Shown here piece after piece: positions 31,001-38,991 of a stretch of 64,000 nt of DNA. Positions within the stretch are counted from its first letter, which is position 1. Each line of letters begins with the position of its first letter. Source of the DNA: Jaminaea rosea (lineage: Eukaryota > Basidiomycota > Exobasidiomycetes > Microstromatales); contig NW_020289975.1 in NCBI RefSeq assembly GCF_003144245.1, positions 2,623,496 to 2,687,495 on the forward strand, in the 5' to 3' direction. The notes under the pieces were generated by a model. That model saw only the letters and a program-made list of their open reading frames with translations, searched no databases and had not been told where the DNA came from. The position numbers were made by a program, and so were the translations under genes.

Positions 31001-33655
31001 CACCTGATCGAGTCTCTGCTGCGGCGCCTTTTGTACCCAATGGTGCAAGATGCCAGCGATCTGGTCAAGTGAAGACTCTGCGCTGCCCCTCTGCTCCCTT
31101 GCTGCCCCGTGAATGTGCGAGATGAGGATGGCAAGAATCTGCTTGACCGTCTCCACATCCACGAGCGGGCCCGGCTGGTCCAGAATACGACTGAGGAAGG
31201 CCTCGCCCTCGGTCTTTGATCCTGACGCAAGCTCATTCGCCACGTCGAGCGCCACGTCATCCAGTTTGGTACCGGAAGGGGCATCCAGCTGCACGTCTGA
31301 CGGCAGCCCATCTAGAAGGCATTGCAGGGTTGCTACCTTTGCCTTGGGGTCTGAGACAGAGGCGGCGCTCTCTACGAGAGTGACTACCGCCTTCTCTACG
31401 TCCGACGAAGGCGCCGCGCGAGCGTAAGCGGAGATGAACTTGCCGAGTGTCGAGGTGTTGATGGATTGCTGGGTGATGCTAGTCGGCAAGACGTCCTGCG
31501 CAACGCTGTGAGCCGCTGAGGACGGGCCAAGATCGGCAGGGAAGTGCGAGAGGAGGCTCGAAAGAAGGAGAAGGCGACTATCGAGCGACGTCGTTGTGGT
31601 GGACTGCGCAGCCTCGTCTGCGGCTTTTGTGACTCTGCTTTGGACTTGCTGAGCGAGGATAGAGGTCGAACCCTCTGACGGTGATGATGCCAGCTTCGAC
31701 AGGATGCTGACTGCTCGTTCGATGTGAGCTGCCGAGCTTGCAATGCTGCCTTGTGCAATCTCGTCCAAGCGGCCGAAGATGGCATCGAGAAGCGGAGTGG
31801 CTGCATTCAGCTTGGCCAAGCTCGCGATGGTGCTCGCCAGCCTGTCATCGACGCCTTGGCGAAGGCTGTTCAAACGAGTTACGGCCGCAGGATTGGTGCG
31901 ACGCGTCTCTATCGGTTCCCGCCCCTCAGTTGCATCAAGCACCTCCTCTCTCCACACTTTGCCCAAATGATCCCTCGCCAGCTGTGCCGCCTGCTCCGTG
32001 CTGTTCTTGCTCACCCTTCCCACAAGGTACGCCGCGCACTCAACATAGCTGTTGAAGAAGACATTGAGCGGCAGACGGTCGCCAGAATCGTAAAGACCGG
32101 ACTCGTAGGAAGCCCAGAAGTTGTTGAGAAAATGATCCCATGGTGTGGCTTCGAGGGGAAAAAGGTCTGCGTGGATCGTGGTGAGGAAGATGAGGATCGT
32201 TGGAAGACCTTGCAGTGGCTGGCCTGCACAACCTGACTGAACCCATGCTGTAAAGCTGGCGAGCTTGGTGCTCAGTGTCGAGGTCGTCGATGCGACGATC
32301 TTGGGCTCCTTGACCCCTGCTTCTGCTTCCTCTTCGCTGTCCTCATCGTCCTCATCATCGTCATCGTCATCGTCGCCATCGCTATCTGCCTGCTCACCGG
32401 CCATCTTCCAGGCATCTGGATGCTTGCTCAACAGAGGTAGTAGGGCGTCCAACATCTGCCTCTGCGTCGATGTGTCCCTTTCTTCCCACGCCGCTGAGAG
32501 AGCGATTGGGGCTACGATGTCAAGCGTTTGGGTGAGCAAGCCATCATGCTTGGCCGTCAAGACCTCGATGAGCTCCCATGCTCTTGTTCTTGTGACAGGG
32601 TATCCGGCGCCAAGCCCTTCGTGCTGCGGCGAAGAGTGCAAAGCTCCCCACATCTCTTGTGAATGGAGCAAGTTGACGAGCTCCTCGCACGAATCTGAGA
32701 CGCTCGCGTTGGACGAGAAGATCCAAGTCAGGGCCCCGAGAGCCCCTGCTGCTAGTCTAGCATCGATGCCTCGCGGATCTTCCTCGACATTGGTCTCGTC
32801 GCGATTCTTTGCGTCCCTGCCTCCATCGGCGCCATTGGCGAATGATTGTCCTCTCGTCAAGGCGGGGGCTGCAGAGCCACTCGCGAGAGCTGCTGATGAG
32901 CCTTGGCTGAGGAGGAGGGAGAGATAGTTGGCGAGTTGCGAGAGGTAGTCCGAGAGGGACAGCTTGTCCCCCTCACCTTCGGTGTCACTTCCCCAAGTGA
33001 CTGACTTCTCCCAGCTCTCTCTCGCCGTAAGCGACGTAGCTCGATCGGTATCCCATGCCAGCGTCGCCCAGGGTCCTAAGATTGGTTCGATGTATTGATG
33101 TGACTGGGTGAGTTCTCCTCTTGTGCTCAATGACGGCGCAAGGAGGCGACTGTGTATCTGCGCAGTGAGCAAACGCAACCGTCTTGTGGGCGAGGCTGCC
33201 AATCGAGGGAAAAGGTGCGCCCAGCTAGGAAGCATCATGACGAGAGCGCTCTCTCTCTCCTCAGCGCTGAGCATTTTTGCTTCCTCGTCTTCACCGCCTT
33301 GCCCGTCCACCCAGGCCAGTAGCCCCTCGAGCGCCCTACTTCTCGTGACGACATCCTTCTTTGCAGCTTTCCTCAGCAAGACGACCAAGCCCGGCGGCAG
33401 TAATGACGCCAAGCCGAGCGTATCGAGCGGATCAGGCGGGGGCTGAGGTGGCTTAGGCGGCGGGATGAAGACCTTCTTCTTTGGCTCCTTCTTGGACTTC
33501 TTGTCCTTCTTCTGGCCACGCTGAGGGCCTTTTGGCGTACCGGGAGCTACGGCGTCCGGTCCATCGCCTGCCTTCTTGGCCTTCTTGGCCGCCTGCTTCT
33601 TGCGTGTGGCCGACGAGGCGGAAGATTTGCCGCTGCCCTTTTTGTTGGCGGGCAT
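28085..33655 (-). CDS. RKR1: Listerin E3 ubiquitin ligase (Ltn1/Rkr1), ribosome quality control
   Basis: Single exon of 1,856 residues, near the size of other listerins (about 1,550-1,800). The N-terminal Lys/Ser-rich start (MPANKKGSGKSSASSATRKK) leads into the conserved DTLGLASLLPPGLVVLLRKAAKKD segment, with KDVVTRSRALEGLLAW. A very long HEAT-like helical repeat region fills the middle. The C-terminus has an RWD-like stretch (VLATYTIDEHPLEMAIRLPSSYPLHPIEV) and ends in a RING near residues 1808-1853 with CAICYSIIS, KHCKTCKHGFHAACL and CPLC. Ltn1 binds stalled 60S subunits with Rqc2 and ubiquitinates the trapped nascent chain. An Asp/Glu tract near residues 425-445 is an insertion in a loop, encoded by a TCATCG-type repeat at about 32338-32385. 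Confidence 0.93.
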   Translation of the reverse strand: MPANKKGSGKSSASSATRKKQAAKKAKKAGDGPDAVAPGTPKGPQRGQKKDKKSKKEPKKKVFIPPPKPPQPPPDPLDTLGLASLLPPGLVVLLRKAAKKDVVTRSRALEGLLAWVDGQGGEDEEAKMLSAEERESALVMMLPSWAHLFPRLAASPTRRLRLLTAQIHSRLLAPSLSTRGELTQSHQYIEPILGPWATLAWDTDRATSLTARESWEKSVTWGSDTEGEGDKLSLSDYLSQLANYLSLLLSQGSSAALASGSAAPALTRGQSFANGADGGRDAKNRDETNVEEDPRGIDARLAAGALGALTWIFSSNASVSDSCEELVNLLHSQEMWGALHSSPQHEGLGAGYPVTRTRAWELIEVLTAKHDGLLTQTLDIVAPIALSAAWEERDTSTQRQMLDALLPLLSKHPDAWKMAGEQADSDGDDDDDDDEDDEDSEEEAEAGVKEPKIVASTTSTLSTKLASFTAWVQSGCAGQPLQGLPTILIFLTTIHADLFPLEATPWDHFLNNFWASYESGLYDSGDRLPLNVFFNSYVECAAYLVGRVSKNSTEQAAQLARDHLGKVWREEVLDATEGREPIETRRTNPAAVTRLNSLRQGVDDRLASTIASLAKLNAATPLLDAIFGRLDEIAQGSIASSAAHIERAVSILSKLASSPSEGSTSILAQQVQSRVTKAADEAAQSTTTTSLDSRLLLLSSLLSHFPADLGPSSAAHSVAQDVLPTSITQQSINTSTLGKFISAYARAAPSSDVEKAVVTLVESAASVSDPKAKVATLQCLLDGLPSDVQLDAPSGTKLDDVALDVANELASGSKTEGEAFLSRILDQPGPLVDVETVKQILAILISHIHGAAREQRGSAESSLDQIAGILHHWVQKAPQQRLDQVRDIHLLEPLLTAAFMLKYLRQSGPHGSLSSLWDAVSSDAKATDAALEVLRDSVLDAQIEVVVVLEAARRFLGSSSTAGPSSKDVTALSILPSRQKMDEVLLEGLAATSSSPALAILDPLVTPKAGKSAAATSVQHDVEGLSLGVRSAYALLLTLEESRATAKANPWALPHLVFLATVCEDELSAAGSSRGLVEGSVDPARLQGILVRAVQVSSGILVSVGGSIAESWHKTATEALQRGLDGAVSSQDALLATLARLWQQCLIPSSDSRLPRIFSRLISGVLSFSSAGDQEATLWLRLGMSVESKAPLLSEAVILSTEPLVLETPFYDRMRNDVVSRLSATPPTKAASEGVRLLRLAVALAPPVESDVALVPQQRALFLLQGLQRWMASEEDFPDEVNTLVVDLFLHVAPIVQEMPGTHLDFFYDVLEENLELASLKEEASLPGLHATLQLLETLCELAGTNATLREVHKDHEEAIVELLQPLFASLATMSSAKGQQQAARTSLPLELTSDLLVSVVRRNSEGKSGKAFGQSTEHRVTLCKLLSSPMRSVQATAYRMLSASIRAHVQELIFQSAMDKGNEGGGGAEGANEGDGEKEATPVADAAQQLTTSKPTPVQKHRVELLPQLIEAVRSPLVATVEDLQEDADLCRATLSYLLCWLAIFEHFEGATPALRAVFSSQLQSDGALVASSLMPTVFDLVEPQRSGRTQSMTAAISASAQAASAPVVAYDPERFSLDELFLDSIDPSDVTSLRHLAAHVYLRSLIHLASSVREWFSSIKDRQLSIGVASFTTRHCSPLLTGRELSALRDPDSEARQQLLQDDAMSIKVLSSGTGGGGEVLATYTIDEHPLEMAIRLPSSYPLHPIEVKDVRRVGVAESTWRSWLLSVQRLVSTEGGGLVVDALLLFKRNAEAKFAGYEGAECAICYSIISPEDKRSLPNKHCKTCKHGFHAACLFRWVSTSGSATCPLCRSTL

Positions 33656-34820
33656 GGCGGGTGCTAAGAGAGAGACGAAGACTTAGTTGCGTGGTCTCGA
33701 GAAGAAATCAAAGGCAGGCGGCAAGCAAGACGTCGTGTGCCTCTCTCCATCGCCCGCGGAGTCGGACTCACTCGCTCGCCCCTCGTCTCGCCGCTCTGTC
33801 CGCCTTCTTCGTCAGCCCGCGTTTTCGACGTTTAGGTGGAGTGTCAAGGCTGCGACGTACCACATGGCACAGGGTCTTGTCCAACGTGAGATCACCATTG
33901 AAGCATTTCGACGTCGCTGCTACTGACAGAAATGCCAGGTGACGAGGGAACACGACACGACTACCACACCAACACGTCAGCGTCTTGGTCGAGTCGCGAC
34001 GTCTCTTTGAGATCTCCGGTCGCGGTAGAGCGTGACATGGCCATCAGTGGCGTCACGCTAGGCGCCGAGCATCATCGATTACCACGCCCATCGAGGATTG
34101 CTACGCTTTGACTTCTGACTCCTGATAGCGTGAACACTTTCTCGGCGAGGTCACCGATCCCTCGCTGTTCTCCTACGTCATCCTCTTCAACCTCCATCTT
34201 CCGGACGGGACAGGAAGAATTAGCAGAGGAATAGGCGGGCCTGCCGTCTCGCAGCTCCGCCGTGCGCCCGCTGCTGGACCCTGACCCTGACTATCGACTC
34301 GAAGGACGATGAGGCGGTGCCCTGAATGACGCACGACACGCCCTCGCACAAGCCAAGCACTGCCGATTTGGGCGCTCGATTAAAGTGCCTCCCCATCAGC
34401 AGCAGGCGACCAGGGTCGTGCTCCTTCTGGGCGGCGACGCTTGTTTGGACGCCTGCTTCATTCAGAGGCAGAAAGAGATGTCGGCAAAGCAGCACTCGGA
34501 GCAGCGGCTGAGATCGTACGATGCGGTGCACGCCTTGATGTCCGGGGTGGCACGAGAGCAATCTGAGACGTTGAGCCGTTGACTCTGTTTTGGGCATCAC
34601 GGGAGCCGTCGATGGGGATGGATCCGTCAACTTTTTTAGAGTGCAGCGCCGCTCAATGACAACATCGTTGCCGCTCGACCCCTAGACAAGCTCAGGCTTT
34701 TCTTGACGGGTCGGACGAGGGCCGACGAGGACGGCATACAAAAGGGTCGATGGTGGCCAACTCCGTCTTGACTCACTACAACAACATCATCGCTACATAC
34801 CACTGCCCTCATCTAACAAC
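33656..34820. other. 1.2-kb divergent intergenic region between LTN1 and the microprotein gene
   Basis: Frames here are short and contain no recognisable domain. A TATA-like TACAAAAG lies at 34737-34744, about 77 bases before the microprotein ATG, and is followed by CA-rich leader sequence (ACTCACTACAACAACATC), which would make a good core promoter. A CCCCT element (possible stress-response type site) is at about 34679-34683. These sites are suggestions from sequence alone. Confidence 0.35.
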
Positions 34821-35183
34821 ATGGGAGGTGAGCACGCTCGGGCCTTGGCCACCGTACCGTCCACCATTCGGAGCACTGACAGAATTCCTTTCTTCCGTCC
34901 TCCGTGTCGGCAGCCGTCTACTCTTGCCTTACCTCGATCGTCCACGCCATCGGCGGACTCATCATGGGTCTGTTCCGTGCCATCGGTGCTGCCCTCGCCG
35001 CCGTCGTCCGTGCCGTGGAGAGTGAGTCTCGCGCCCTTGCTGCTCTGAGACCCTGCTTCGGCCATCATGCTGACCATCCACTTCCACTCTTCGCCAACAG
35101 CCGTCTTCTCGGCCATCATCGGCTGCATCACCTGCCAAGGCTGCGGAGGAGGACGCAGAAGGGGAGGGAGGACCAAGGTCTGA
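34821..35183 (+). CDS. 65-residue amphipathic microprotein of the fungal MGAVVSC type
   Basis: Three exons, 34821-34827 (7 nt), 34914-35021 and 35101-35183, with introns of 86 and 79 nt (GTGAGC and GTGAGT donors, CAG acceptors). The product begins MGAVYSCLTSIVHAIGGLIM, continues GLFRAIGAALAAVVRAVETV and FSAIIGCITCQGC, and ends Gly/Arg-rich. Gly2 with Ser6 fits N-myristoylation, and Cys7 sits where palmitoylation could follow. The body is one long hydrophobic/amphipathic helix with a Cys cluster near 47-53. I recall small uncharacterised fungal proteins beginning MGAVVSC with the same repeated AI/G pattern, and the exon phases here agree perfectly with that product. The first coding exon holds only ATG GGA G, so no single open frame shows the gene. 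The function is unknown; a membrane-associated role is inferred. Confidence 0.78.
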
Positions 35184-35577
35184 TCAGCGCAAGAGAGGAA
35201 GGAGTAAGAAGGGACACTTGACGTTAGACCGACGGCTATATCAGCTAAAGTCTAGAGAGATACCCGATCAACAGTAGCAGTCCTCTCCTCAGGATCAGGC
35301 TGTGCATGTAGCATTCACGATACACGTTACGATACGACATGCGCGTAGTGCAATCAGACCAGAGTCGATTGATCAGCGAACCATCAGGACGAGTCTCAGT
35401 AGTCATTGCGTGGTGAGAGTGATGTGTGTTCCTCGAATTGCATCTCGAGGAGTCTGTGATACCAACGGAGAAGCAATGCCCGAGCGTGAGACTTTTGAGA
35501 CGCGTCCGTCAACGCAATTCCATCAACCCATCGTCAGCACAACTGCCTTATCCCTTCCATCCATGTAGTCATCCACT
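35184..35577. other. Convergent 3' intergenic region
   Basis: 394 bases between the microprotein stop and the TOM70 stop on the opposite strand. It is less GC-rich than its surroundings and should hold both 3' untranslated regions. Short frames show nothing recognisable. Confidence 0.4.
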
Positions 35578-37572
35578 CTATCCCATGGCGCCCGCCATCG
35601 CCGACAATTGCGCACCCTGCGCCGGGAACTTCTCAATGAAGTTGAGCTGCGCTCTTGATGCACTAGCGTACGAGAAGGCATTCAGGAGCTCTCCCTCCGT
35701 TCTGGCGATATTCGCCGAGCGCTCAAAGAAGTCGATTGCCTCCTGAAGCTTGCCCGACTGCAGGCTGAACTGCGCAAGCGTACCAACGGCAGCATCGCAG
35801 TCCTCGTCGATCTTGAGTGCCTCGCGGCAGAGCCTCTCGGCCGACGCAATGTCCTGCTTCCACTGGAAGAGGGCCAAAGCCTTGTTGATCATTGGCAGGA
35901 CGTTTCGGCTGGAGTCCCTCTGGCTCTCAATCTCGATCGCTTTGTCGAACTTCTCCATCGCCTCCTCATGCTTCCCCTGGTCGAGGAGCAACTCGCCGTA
36001 GTAGTTGTACGCTTCTGAGCTACCCTCGAAGTTGCGCAAGATGCGACGGAAGGAAGCGAGAGAGCCTCCGACGTTCTCAAGCTTATATTGCGCGACTGCG
36101 TGCTGGACTTGGGAGAAGATGAAGGTGTCGTCAAGCTTGGTGGACTTTTCGTAGTCAGCCATTGCTTCTTTGAACTGGCCGAGGATGAAATAGACCTGAC
36201 CGCGATGGTAGTAGATGTCCGGGTCGTCCGGGTTGGCCGCGATGGCCTTGTCAAAGTCGGAGAAGGCGGCCTCGTTCTCGCCGAGCTCCATATGTACGGA
36301 AGCCTTCTTGACCCAAGACTGGACGTGGCTGGGCTGCAGCTCCGTAGCCTGGTTGAGGTCCTCCAGAGCGCCAGGTGCGGTGCCAATCAGGAAGCGGAAG
36401 GTGCCGCGCATGTTATAGGCCAGCGCCTTGAGCTCGTCCGTGCTTGGCGACTGGTCGACAGCCTCGTTGAAGAGGCTGCAAGCGTGCGGATAGTTGCGCG
36501 CGTCCAGGGCTTGGAAGGCGAGGAGGAGCGTCTGGTCGCCCTGAGAGGGAGAGTCAGGCAGGGTGGGGTGCGGCTTCTTACGGAAGGCCTCGAGGTAGGC
36601 TGTGACGAAGGTGGGCGACGGCAGCTTGGGCTCACGAGTCTTGAGAAGCTCCTTCGCTTTGACGGTCGAGACCTTCTTGAGGACGCGCTCGACGCTCTCT
36701 GTGGCCGTCTGATCAGAAAAGTGGCCGAGGAGAGCAACGGCGGTGAAGTCGCACAGACTGCGAAAGAGGAGGTCTTTCTTCTCGTCAAGCTCAGCGCCGG
36801 GCTTTTCGCCGTCAGCGTCTGCGCCGAGGTGCTCTTGTGCCACTGCTCTCCTGTTGAGAGCTTTGATGTAAGCAGGGTCCATGGCGAGGGCTGAGTCGCA
36901 GTCCTTGATGACCTCGCGGTACTTGGACAGGTTCGAGTAGCAGGCAGCGCGGTTGGAGAAGAAGACTGCGAGAGGCTGCGCCGCGATAGCCTTTGTGTAG
37001 AGGTCGATTGCAGGCTCGAAGCGACGCTCTTGGTAAGCCTTGTTCCCCGCAGCCTTGAGCGCTTGAGCCAACGACTCTTTACGTTCTGATGGCAGCTTGG
37101 CGATCTCGTCCGCGGACAGCTTAAAGAGGGCCTCGTCGGATGCTTCCTCCAGCAGTGGTCCGTCAGGGCGTTTCAATGCATCGTCGCCGCTGCTACCACC
37201 ACCACCGCCGGCTCCACCCTTCTTGCTCTTCTTCTTCTTCTTCGACTTTGATGATGCTGCAGCTGCGCCGGTCCCCTTTGAGCCCGACTCTGCTGCATCA
37301 TCGCTGCCACCTGCCTTTCCCTTCTCAGCTGCATCTGCTCCATCGGGCGCTGACTTGCCCTTGGATGACTTCTTCGAGCTGCTACTGCTGCTACCGCTGA
37401 GCAGGTAGTAGGCTCCTCCTCCAGCGACGACGGCTGATCCGACACCGAGGGCGATGGCGAGGTTCCTGTTCTCGTCAATCCATCGCGAGAGGCGATTAGC
37501 CGTCGTGTGTGCCTGCGTAGAGGCAGCGTCGACGGCCTGTTGAGCGCTGTTGTTGGTCGTCGTGCTCGCCAT
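35578..37572 (-). CDS. TOM70: Mitochondrial import receptor Tom70
   Basis: Single exon, 664 residues from the ATG at 37572. An N-terminal anchor helix at about 38-58 (LAIALGVGSAVVAGGGAYYLL) is followed by a Ser/Lys/Ala-rich linker of some 90 residues. A TPR array then fills the rest, starting near residue 180 with ALKAAGNKAYQERRFEPAIDLYTKAIAAQP and containing AYKALNRRAV-like and YYHRGQVYFILGQFKEAMADYEKST repeats. This is the Tom70 plan: the outer membrane anchor, a clamp-type TPR domain that docks Hsp70/Hsp90, and a C-terminal TPR core that binds carrier preproteins. The open frame extends 34 codons upstream to 37674, but the extension would place an acidic, polar stretch before the anchor and lacks support. 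Divergent from the SUMO gene. Confidence 0.92.
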   Translation of the reverse strand: MASTTTNNSAQQAVDAASTQAHTTANRLSRWIDENRNLAIALGVGSAVVAGGGAYYLLSGSSSSSSKKSSKGKSAPDGADAAEKGKAGGSDDAAESGSKGTGAAAASSKSKKKKKSKKGGAGGGGGSSGDDALKRPDGPLLEEASDEALFKLSADEIAKLPSERKESLAQALKAAGNKAYQERRFEPAIDLYTKAIAAQPLAVFFSNRAACYSNLSKYREVIKDCDSALAMDPAYIKALNRRAVAQEHLGADADGEKPGAELDEKKDLLFRSLCDFTAVALLGHFSDQTATESVERVLKKVSTVKAKELLKTREPKLPSPTFVTAYLEAFRKKPHPTLPDSPSQGDQTLLLAFQALDARNYPHACSLFNEAVDQSPSTDELKALAYNMRGTFRFLIGTAPGALEDLNQATELQPSHVQSWVKKASVHMELGENEAAFSDFDKAIAANPDDPDIYYHRGQVYFILGQFKEAMADYEKSTKLDDTFIFSQVQHAVAQYKLENVGGSLASFRRILRNFEGSSEAYNYYGELLLDQGKHEEAMEKFDKAIEIESQRDSSRNVLPMINKALALFQWKQDIASAERLCREALKIDEDCDAAVGTLAQFSLQSGKLQEAIDFFERSANIARTEGELLNAFSYASASRAQLNFIEKFPAQGAQLSAMAGAMG

Positions 37573-37948
37573 CGAGGAAAGAGTGTTGAGAGGTGAGGTC
37601 GATGAGTTGACAAAAAGCAAGAGATCGTCGTCGACCTCTGGCTCGCACTTGCGCCTCTTTCCTTCCTCCACCACCCTGTGAGCCAGTCACTCACTCTGCC
37701 GCGCGGTTTTGGTCGAGGCCGACTGACTTCAACGACTCAGACTGATGATGGGCGGCGTCGCGTGGCAAACCATCTTGCTCAGGCTCGCTCAGTCCGCCCT
37801 CCGTCGTCCCCGCTCGCTCACCTCGCAGTCGAGGCGGCAATGAAGCGTCGTGTTTCTGGCCCGCCCTGAAACGCATCCTCATCATCTTTCCATCCGATCA
37901 AACCAACCACTCCTCCTTATCGCCACTGCCAGCAAGACACGCGCAATC
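37573..37948. promoter_or_regulatory. Divergent promoter between TOM70 and SUMO
   Basis: 376 bp between divergent start codons. The SUMO-proximal part is CT- and CA-rich (CATCCTCATCATC..., CCAACCACTCC) like other leaders in the window. No TATA box or named motif is clear. Confidence 0.4.
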
Positions 37949-38583
37949 ATGTCTGACCACGAGGAGAACGCTCCCAAGCCCGAGCCTGAGCAGCTCAACA
38001 TCAAGGTCAAGGACAGCGACGTGAGTGGGCGGGCGAGCGAGCGAGGGAGCGAGGGAGCGCGTATCGTGAGAGCGACGCATAAGCTGATGGCGACTGCCCT
38101 TCCTTCGCTCACCACGAATTAGGGAAATGAGGTCTTCTTCAAGGTCAAGTGAGTGCAGTGTGGCGCAAATGTTGCCTGATCGTTGCCGAGCAAGGCTGAC
38201 CATTGTAAACCCTCGTTGCCTCCACCCCCACCTCAGGAAGCACACCAAGTGAGCTTCTTCTCGAGGCCAGCCGCACGCTCCATCGCAGCCAGTCTTGCTG
38301 ACCACGCTCTCATCTTTGCCCCATTCCAGGCTCGCCAAGCTGCAGAAGGCCTACGCGGAGAGGATGGGCAAGCCCTTTACATCCATCCGCTTCGTGTTCG
38401 ACGGTCAGCGCATCAACGACGAGGACACAGCTGACTCGATGGGCATGGAGGACGGCGACGAGATCGACGCTCTGCCCGAGCAATTGGTGATTAGCCTCGA
38501 AGATGATGCTTCCGTGCGTCGCTGTATCGCTGACACCACCTCGCCTCACTTCGCTCTTGCGTTCGCAGGGAGGCTGCAATTAG
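37949..38583 (+). CDS. SMT3: SUMO precursor (Smt3), five exons including a 12-nt microexon
   Basis: Exons 37949-38020, 38123-38148, 38237-38248 (12 nt), 38330-38486 and 38569-38583 (15 nt); introns 102, 88, 81 and 82 nt; 93 residues. The product runs MSDHEENAPKPEPEQLNIKV, then GNEVFFKVKKHTKLAKLQKA, RMGKPFTSIRFVFDGQRI and MEDGDEIDALPEQLGG, a standard SUMO beta-grasp ending in the diglycine. Two residues (CN) follow and must be removed by a Ulp-type protease. Every junction is in phase, and the microexon supplies just KHT with parts of two lysine codons. The last intron uses the less usual donor GTGATT, and the diglycine lies wholly in the 15-nt last exon. SUMO is conjugated to nuclear and other proteins through the terminal glycine. 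Confidence 0.9.
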
Positions 38584-38991
38584 GCGCTGCACACCCTTTC
38601 CTTCTTGTCACCTTGTCGACGTGTGAATGGATGGACGGATCGCTCGCTGAATTGACCAGGACGGCAACATCGGCAACGACGTCCTCCTTGCTCGCTCGGC
38701 CCATATGACCCGCTACCATTCGATGTACACTCAACCTCCCTTCCATCCGTTCATCACCTTCACTCGCCACCTTGTTCCGCTGATGCGAATTTCAAGACGA
38801 TGTTCCTGATTGCGAACGGGATGATGAGCTGTTGCGCTTGGGCGCGTCGGTCGCGTTGTGCCGACTTGCCTGCTAGGCAGATTGGGTCGGCCCTGTCTGG
38901 TTTGCTCTGACCTCCCATTGTCACCCTCCAATCCACCTTGCCTTCCAATCAGCTACATTTGCGCATTCACCCAACAGGCGCACATGTCATC
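38584..38991. other. Intergenic region between SUMO and the xylulokinase-like gene
   Basis: 408 bases between two plus-strand genes. The final part (38925-38985) has CA/CT-rich leader-like sequence. A CAACAG at 38971-38976 could act as a splice acceptor if the next gene had an upstream 5' exon, but the conserved N-terminus begins right after the ATG at 38992. Confidence 0.4.

Noticed and set aside
37573-37674. 34-codon N-terminal extension of TOM70
   Set aside because: It would put a charged, acidic segment in front of the anchor helix, unlike the family, and the internal ATG at 37572 gives the expected start.
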